64,000 bases of DNA from assembly GCF_002198715.1 (NCBI RefSeq), contig NZ_MWLK01000030.1:277467-341466 (forward strand), written 5' to 3'. The notes under the pieces were generated by a model, which was given only the letters and a program-made list of their open reading frames with translations, was not told where the DNA came from and did not search any database. Below are positions 59,477 to 64,000 of this stretch, piece by piece. The DNA comes from Rhodomicrobium sp. R_RK_3 (GTDB lineage Bacteria > Pseudomonadota > Alphaproteobacteria > Rhizobiales > Rhodomicrobiaceae). A program made the translations under genes and the position numbers. The stretch's first letter is position 1. Each line of letters starts with the position of its first letter.

Positions 59477-60610
59477 TCAAGGCGTAGCGTTTGCCGGCGG
59501 CCGCAGCGCCATCACGAAAATCGACGGCTTTTCGTCTGGACCAAAAGGTCCCGGCACTTTGCTGCTGATTGACGGGAGGCTCTGCAGGTAGTCAGCAATG
59601 GCGCTGACATCGGCTTTGGTGAGCTTGGCGAACGCAGGCCAAGGCATAATCTTGGAAAGAACACGGCCGTCCGGGCGGACGCCTGTCTGCATCGCCGTAA
59701 TGATCTCTTCCCTGGACCACGAGCCAAGCCCGGTTTCCTTGTCGGGCGTCAGGTTTGGCCCCACAAAAATACCCACCTCCGGTATTTCGAAACCAACATC
59801 GGAGCCTGCCAGATATCGCGCCATATCCGGTTTGCCGAAAAAATAGCCCGGGGTATGGCAGTCATTGCAGCCACCGAATTCGACGAGATATTGTCCGCGA
59901 TTGAGTTGGGCAGACGAAAGCTGCTCAGCGTGGCTTTGTGCACCCCAATAGGAGAGGACCAGAGCTGCTAGTACAGGGGCTGCCCATCTCGCCGAGCGTG
60001 ATGTTATCGTCGCGTCTTTTCCTTTTGCCGTGCCGTCATCCGTCAAGTCATTGCCTTCCACGATATCTGGCGATCCTGTTATTGGCTTTTCCAGCACAAG
60101 CAGTTGCAGATCATCGCGTAGCGGCGCGCCAACGCTTGGGTCACTGTAAGGAAAGGGAAGAACGTCGCCTGTCTGCCGGTAGCCGCGGCGCTCGTACCAC
60201 GCGACCAGTGTTTCCCGCTGCTTAATGACAGTGATGCGAGCCGTCTGTGCTCCGCATGATCGTGCGAACTTCTCCGCTTCCGCCATGAGATGGCGACCAT
60301 ATCCGAAGTTCTGCACACGCGGATCAATGGCAAGTAGCGAGATGTACCAGGTCGCATCCGCCAGGGGCTCCACGGATATACAACCAAGCAACGCTTGATC
60401 GGCCTTTCGCCGCATGAGGAGAAGCGTTGTTCTTGCAGTCTGTAGCGCCGCATTCAATGCGTCGTCGTCGGTGCGCTTTCCCGCAAGCAGACCGACCTCA
60501 TTGGTCCAGCCGGCAATATTTCCCTGGCCGCGATAAGCTGAATTGATGAGGAGCGCCAAATTTAGGACATCCGCCCCAGTCGCTGGAGCGACGGTCGTTT
60601 CGTGGCTCAT
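59477..60610 (-). CDS. GNAT acetyltransferase fused to cytochrome c
   Basis: One 377-residue frame. Residues 1-176 are a GNAT acetyltransferase: WYISLLAIDPRVQNFGYGRH (acetyl-CoA loop) and TLVAWYERRGYRQTGDVLPF, ending LLVLEKPI as complete GNATs do. Residues 177-207 are a polar linker. Residues 208-228 are signal-like (RWAAPVLAALVLSYWGAQSH). Then a class I cytochrome c with heme motif CNDCH (248-252) in VEFGGCNDCHTPGYFFGKPD and the distal methionine in LSKIMPWPAF (about 322). The two parts belong on opposite sides of the membrane. A TTG at 60046 with GGAAGG before it could start the cytochrome separately. No stop codon divides them. Confidence 0.75.
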   Translation of the reverse strand: MSHETTVAPATGADVLNLALLINSAYRGQGNIAGWTNEVGLLAGKRTDDDALNAALQTARTTLLLMRRKADQALLGCISVEPLADATWYISLLAIDPRVQNFGYGRHLMAEAEKFARSCGAQTARITVIKQRETLVAWYERRGYRQTGDVLPFPYSDPSVGAPLRDDLQLLVLEKPITGSPDIVEGNDLTDDGTAKGKDATITSRSARWAAPVLAALVLSYWGAQSHAEQLSSAQLNRGQYLVEFGGCNDCHTPGYFFGKPDMARYLAGSDVGFEIPEVGIFVGPNLTPDKETGLGSWSREEIITAMQTGVRPDGRVLSKIMPWPAFAKLTKADVSAIADYLQSLPSISSKVPGPFGPDEKPSIFVMALRPPANATP

Positions 60611-60786
60611 TTTGATCTTACTTTGTTTGAAGGTTGCGCAGAGGAGCGGCCGCCGTCGTCACGATATTGGCGACTCCTATGGATCAGGATGCTGCGGCGC
60701 CCCCGCTTGATGTTGAGAATCTAGGGGACTTCCCATATGTCTACAATCTGTCAAAATGCGCACACATTCTTCGGATTGGAGGCATA

Positions 60787-61698
60787 ATGCGGGGTGGCGA
60801 ATATGCGGAGTTGCGTGCATTTGCGATGGTTGCCGAGAAAGGGAGTTTTGCGCGCGCAGCGGCGCAACTACAGATTTCCGCATCCACATTGAGCCAAACG
60901 ATACGCGATTTGGAGAAGCGTCTCGGGGTCCAACTTTTCAATCGCACGACGCGCAGTGTCGCCCTGACGGATGCGGGTCAGAAACTAAATGTGCGGCTGA
61001 AGCCGGCTTTTGAGGAAATACAGATTGCCGTGGAGGAGGTGAGCCGGTTTCGGAGCGCGCCAATCGGCAGAGTTCGCATTCACGCGCCTCGTCAGACGGC
61101 CCTTATATTCATCGAGCCGATCCTAAAAGAATTCCACGAGGCATTCCCGGACATCATTCTCGACATCACTATTGATGATGCAGTGATCGACATTGTCGCA
61201 GGTGGGTTCGATGTCGGCATCAGGTTAGGCGATCTGCTGGAGCGAGATGTGGTCGCGTTCAAACTCGGCGGTAACGTGCGTGAAATTCCTGTAGCGGCGC
61301 CAGACTACTTGGATAGCAATGGTTATCCAGAATTACCATGCGAATTGCTCAATCATAAGTGCATCAACTGGCGCCCCCCGGGCTCCGACAAGCTCTACAA
61401 TTGGCGATTTGGAAAGGATGGAAAGTGGTTCGAGATAGGGGTAAACGGTCCACTCATCGTTTCTCATCGAGACTTGGCCCTCAACGCCGCAGTGCAAAGC
61501 TTGGGCATAGCCTTCGTCATGGAGCATCGGGCGTTTTCGTCTATCAACCAGAATCAACTTGTCCCTTTATTGGATGAGTGGTGCCCTCAGATTCCGGGAT
61601 GGCATGTATATTATCCCTCGCAGCGCCACATGTCGCAGGCCTTGCGTATTTTCGTGGCCTTCCTGAGAAAGTCGTTTGCCGTGGCTCAATCTCGATGA
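60787..61698 (+). CDS. LysR-family transcriptional regulator
   Basis: A 303-residue LysR regulator. N-terminal winged helix: ELRAFAMVAEKGSFARAAAQ, LQISASTLSQTIRDLEKRLG and VQLFNRTTRSVALTDAGQKL. The effector domain includes RVRIHAPRQTALIFIEPILK and DIVAGGFDVGIRLGDLLERD, the sub-type that follows the AaeR/CrgA group. I start at the ATG at 60787; the frame is open 51 codons upstream but that part is not LysR-like. It is divergent from the GNAT-cytochrome gene (spacer 176 bases), a usual target arrangement for LysR proteins. Confidence 0.85.
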   Translation: MRGGEYAELRAFAMVAEKGSFARAAAQLQISASTLSQTIRDLEKRLGVQLFNRTTRSVALTDAGQKLNVRLKPAFEEIQIAVEEVSRFRSAPIGRVRIHAPRQTALIFIEPILKEFHEAFPDIILDITIDDAVIDIVAGGFDVGIRLGDLLERDVVAFKLGGNVREIPVAAPDYLDSNGYPELPCELLNHKCINWRPPGSDKLYNWRFGKDGKWFEIGVNGPLIVSHRDLALNAAVQSLGIAFVMEHRAFSSINQNQLVPLLDEWCPQIPGWHVYYPSQRHMSQALRIFVAFLRKSFAVAQSR

Positions 61699-61889
61699 AC
61701 GCGCTTACAGCGTCTTGAGGAAGGCGACCTGATGGTCATTGAGACGAAAGCGGGTCGCTCTTGCCACGCGCAAATGGCTTGAGCTTTCCCACAGCCGCTT
61801 CCTTGAGTTCCACGTGCGCCATGGTACGCGGCCCGGCCGCGCGCTGGCACTTGAGCGCCGGATTCTAGAAAGAAACAACTTGTCACCGA

Positions 61890-62007
61890 TCATGCAGGGA
61901 CAGGTGCGATCTGAGCTTCATATCCCAGCGCCTGAAGCTTTGCGAGAAGACGCTTGATCTGGACAGGTTTTGCCCGGCGTTCGAAATGGTCTGCGCCGAG
62001 GTCTTCG
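61890..62007 (-). pseudogene. Transposase C-terminal fragment
   Basis: On the minus strand: EDLGADHFERRAKPVQIKRL, LAKLQALGYEAQIAPVPA and a stop at 61890. This basic-helix ending with L-x-x-L-G-Y is common at the C-terminus of insertion-sequence transposases; I cannot name the family. It is cut at its 5' side by the IS66 element, whose end appears at 62008. Confidence 0.4.
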
Positions 62008-62066
62008 GTAAGCCTACGGTGAGGGCCGCAGGGGCTGACGCCATCGAGCGGCCTGCGCGATAGTGA

Positions 62067-63743
62067 TCAGGCGGCGGCTTTTTGGCTCGGCGCTTTCCAC
62101 TGCCAAGGCAGCAATTCGGGCAGCCGGCTCAGTGGCATGTCGGCGATGCGGGCAAGGACATCGGCCAGCCAGGCGAGCGGATCGATGTCATTAAGGCGGG
62201 CTGTCATGATCAGCGTGGTCATGGCGGCGGCACGGTCAGCCCCGCGCTCCGAACCGGCGAACAACCACGACTTTCTTCCAAGAGCAAAACCGCGCAGCGC
62301 CCGCTCGGCGGCGTTGTTGCTAAGACAAATCCTGCCGTCCTCGATGAAACGGGCAAATCCGTCCCAGCGGCTCAGCAGATAGTCGATTGGCCTGGCAACG
62401 CTGGACGAGCGCGACAGGCGGGCGCGCTCGTCGCGCAGCCAAACCTCCAGCGCGGCGAGAAGCGGTGCGCTTTGCTCCTGGCGGACGCGCAGGCGTTCGT
62501 CGGCGCTTGCACCGTTGATGCTGCGCTCGATGGCGAACAGCGCATCGATCCGCTTCACCGCCTCCAGCGCGATCGGCGAGATTGCCGGCGCGCTCTTGCC
62601 GCGCCGCGCGTGGCTGGCGATGTCGGCCAGCTCGAAGAATTTCCTCCGCGCGTGCGCCCAGCATAGCGCCGGCGTGACGGCGCCGTGCGGCCGCGCGGAA
62701 TCGTACAACACATTGTAGCCGGCATAGGCGTCAGCCTGCAGGATGCCGGCGAAGCCGGCGAGATGGCGCTCGGGATGCTGCCGGCGCCGGTCCGGCGAGG
62801 CGTAATAAAGCGCGGCCGGCGGCGCGTTGCCGCCGAACGGGCGGTCGTCGCGGACATAGGTCCAGATGTGGCCGGTGACGGTTTTGCCCTTGGCCAGGAT
62901 CGGGATCGTGGTGTCGTCGCCGTGCAGGCGCTCGGCGGCGAGCACATGGGCCTCGATGAGGGCATGCAGCGGCGCAAGCGCGCTTGTGCATGCGCCAACC
63001 TGATCGGCCAGCGTCGAGACGCTGAGGTCGATGCCCTCGCGGGCGAAGCGGTCGCTCTGCCGGTTGAGCGGCTGATGCTGAGAGAATTTGTCGAACAGGA
63101 TCATGGCCAGCAGGCTTGGCCCGGCAAAGCCGCGCGGCGTCACATGGAACGGTGCCGGCGGCTGGGTGATCGCCTCGCAGGCGCGGCAGGAGAACTTCTC
63201 GCGCACGGTCTGAATGACCTTCCAGCGGCGCGGGATGACCTCCAGCGTCTCGGTGATGTCCTCGCCCAGCTTCGACAGTTTAGCCGAGCCGCAGCACGGA
63301 CAGCTTGCCGGTGCCGGGATCACCAGGCGCTCGCGCGGCAGATGCTCGGGAAACGGCTTGCGCGCGGGGCGCTTGCGCTGGAAGGACTTGACCGTCTCAG
63401 TTTTGGCGGCCGCCTTCTCCGCGGCCAACTCATCCTCGGTCGCGGCGGTCTCGAGTTCTTCGAGCTGCAGCTCCATCTGCTCGAGCAGCCGGGCCGTGCG
63501 CTCCGAGCGATGGCCGTGGAGGGCGCGGCGCAGCTTCTCGATCTCCAGCTTTATATGGGCGATCAGCGCCTCGGCGCTGGTGTTTATCGCCAGGACGCGA
63601 GCCGCAGTGGCCTGGGCCTGCGCCGCCATGGTCTGAGCTTCCGTCGCGGTGGCCTCGGCTTCCAGGCGCGCGGCGCGCTCGGTCAGGATCAGCGCATGGG
63701 CGCTGGCGAGATCGGTGGGCAGCGGGGCGAAACGGGGTGGCAT
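62067..63743 (-). CDS. tnpC: IS66-family transposase TnpC
   Basis: A 558-residue DDE transposase. N-terminal coiled coil (LIAHIKLEIEKLRRALHGHR), a zinc finger with PASCPCCGSAKLSKLGEDIT and SCRACEAI, then the catalytic core: ERLHGDDTTIPILAKGKTVT (first Asp), GILQADAYAGYNVLYDSARP (second Asp) and LSNNAAERALRGFALGRKSW (Glu). The gene is whole. It moves the element by cut-and-paste together with TnpA and TnpB; since TnpB is cut here, this copy is probably not self-mobile. Confidence 0.93.
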   Translation of the reverse strand: MPPRFAPLPTDLASAHALILTERAARLEAEATATEAQTMAAQAQATAARVLAINTSAEALIAHIKLEIEKLRRALHGHRSERTARLLEQMELQLEELETAATEDELAAEKAAAKTETVKSFQRKRPARKPFPEHLPRERLVIPAPASCPCCGSAKLSKLGEDITETLEVIPRRWKVIQTVREKFSCRACEAITQPPAPFHVTPRGFAGPSLLAMILFDKFSQHQPLNRQSDRFAREGIDLSVSTLADQVGACTSALAPLHALIEAHVLAAERLHGDDTTIPILAKGKTVTGHIWTYVRDDRPFGGNAPPAALYYASPDRRRQHPERHLAGFAGILQADAYAGYNVLYDSARPHGAVTPALCWAHARRKFFELADIASHARRGKSAPAISPIALEAVKRIDALFAIERSINGASADERLRVRQEQSAPLLAALEVWLRDERARLSRSSSVARPIDYLLSRWDGFARFIEDGRICLSNNAAERALRGFALGRKSWLFAGSERGADRAAAMTTLIMTARLNDIDPLAWLADVLARIADMPLSRLPELLPWQWKAPSQKAAA

Positions 63744-63790
63744 GGCGCAACATCACCATGCTTCGCCAGCTGTTGCCAAGCCCCCAACGC

Positions 63791-63915
63791 TCATCCGACC
63801 GCGGTCGGACGCCAGGTTGCCCGCGGGTGTCGCCAATCGATTCCGGACAAGAGATAACCGAGCTGCGCCGGCGAGATCGCCACCACGCCGTCGGCTGGCG
63901 AGGGCCAGATGAAAC
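63791..63915 (-). pseudogene. tnpB: IS66 TnpB, C-terminal fragment
   Basis: Reads RFIWPSPADGVVAISPAQLG then YLLSGIDWRHPRATWRPTAV and stop, the standard end of IS66 TnpB (Orf2). Upstream of about 63915 the match ends, so some 70 N-terminal residues are missing. Confidence 0.75.
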
Positions 63916-64000
63916 GTAAGCGGGCCTTCTTTCCCACCTATCGGCCGGGCTCAGGCGGTGGCGTAATGCCGGTCCATGAGCGATGGTTTTGACATTAAGC
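63916..64000. mobile_element. Probable end of another IS66-type element
   Basis: GTAAGCGGGCCTTCTTTCCC begins at 63916, right where tnpB breaks. GTAAGC is the usual terminal hexamer of IS66-family elements, pointing into the part beyond the window. This would mean one IS66-type element inserted in another. Only 85 bases are visible. Confidence 0.4.

Larger units (their letters stand above)
62008..63915 (-). mobile_element. IS66-family element, incomplete
   Basis: The element holds a whole tnpC and the end of tnpB on the minus strand. Its tnpC-side end is probably at 62008, where GTAAGCCTACGGTGAGGGCC has the GTAAGC start usual for IS66 ends. The other end is missing: tnpB is interrupted at 63915 by another GTAAGC-type end. 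Confidence 0.7.

Noticed and set aside
62685..63857. Plus-strand frame of 390 codons opposite tnpC
   Set aside because: Shadow of the IS66 transposase; no independent features.
1..64000. CRISPR arrays, tRNA or rRNA genes
   Set aside because: No regularly spaced direct repeats, no cloverleaf with a conserved T-arm and no rRNA-like stretch were noticed by eye. A tRNA scan would settle the tRNA question.

Overview
The window is GC-rich DNA (AT-rich only in short spacers) from an alphaproteobacterium, most likely of the order Hyphomicrobiales (rhizobia and relatives). This rests on the gene families: RlxS/DUF3363 relaxase, Trb-type conjugation genes, DUF736 proteins, an FseA/RdfS/TraF regulatory block and IS66-family elements. 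Most of it is an integrative and conjugative element (ICE) of the general type of ICEMlSym(R7A) of Mesorhizobium, carrying cargo and scarred by insertions. No rRNA, tRNA or CRISPR array was seen, and no integrase is in the window.

Layout. 0.4-5.3 kb: the relaxase gene (minus strand), two XRE-type regulators, one with an operator-like repeat, and small unknown genes. 5.9-8.0 kb: decayed DNA, namely an epimerase gene with several frameshifts, a truncated acetyltransferase and fragments of two transposases. 8.0-12.3 kb: an island of immunity-type genes (Imm30, SMI1/KNR4, MORN-repeat, DUF4304-like and unknowns) with no toxin gene beside them. 12.3-15.3 kb: a serine-recombinase module lying between the two ends of an IS3-type element, then a broken GNAT gene, a methyltransferase and a truncated P-loop kinase. 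15.8-31.1 kb: a long minus-strand maintenance block read from ArdC through ParB, several small genes, a 1444-residue methyltransferase/helicase, a Toprim protein, DUF2493, a HEPN-motif protein and DUF736. 31.4-33.6 kb: an AAA/DUF4143 ATPase split by a G-tract frameshift, and a prolyl aminopeptidase. 33.9-46.1 kb: traG, a ribbon-helix-helix-like gene, trbB-C-D-E/J-L-F-G-I and a second DUF736 gene, tightly coupled. 46.1-50 kb: an MFS transporter, an AlpA-like gene, an AT-rich control region, a split fseA-like gene, an rdfS-like gene and traF. 50.5-61.7 kb: metabolic cargo (PNPOx/GAF protein and its partner, cupin, aromatic amino-acid decarboxylase, GMC oxidoreductase, SDR, LysR) mixed with gene remnants. 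61.9-64 kb: an IS66 element, itself cut at the window edge.

How it fits together. The relaxase nicks the DNA and TraG passes it to the Trb type IV channel; TraF matures the pilin. ArdC, ParB and the helicase/Toprim block probably protect and maintain the incoming DNA. The fseA-like gene has the classic layout for +1 programmed ribosomal frameshifting (UUU-C followed by a stop), so a rare fused activator would switch on the adjacent excisionase and traF genes.

Most notable: the frameshift-controlled excision activator, an in-frame TrbE-TrbJ fusion, an in-frame GNAT-cytochrome c fusion, a repeated structured 5' leader in front of ardC and parB, a dense run of hairpins at 54.65-54.86 kb, and a large two-tier inverted repeat at 19.4 kb. 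Several genes are broken by single-base frameshifts; two of these lie in G6 tracts, so sequencing error must be ruled out for those.
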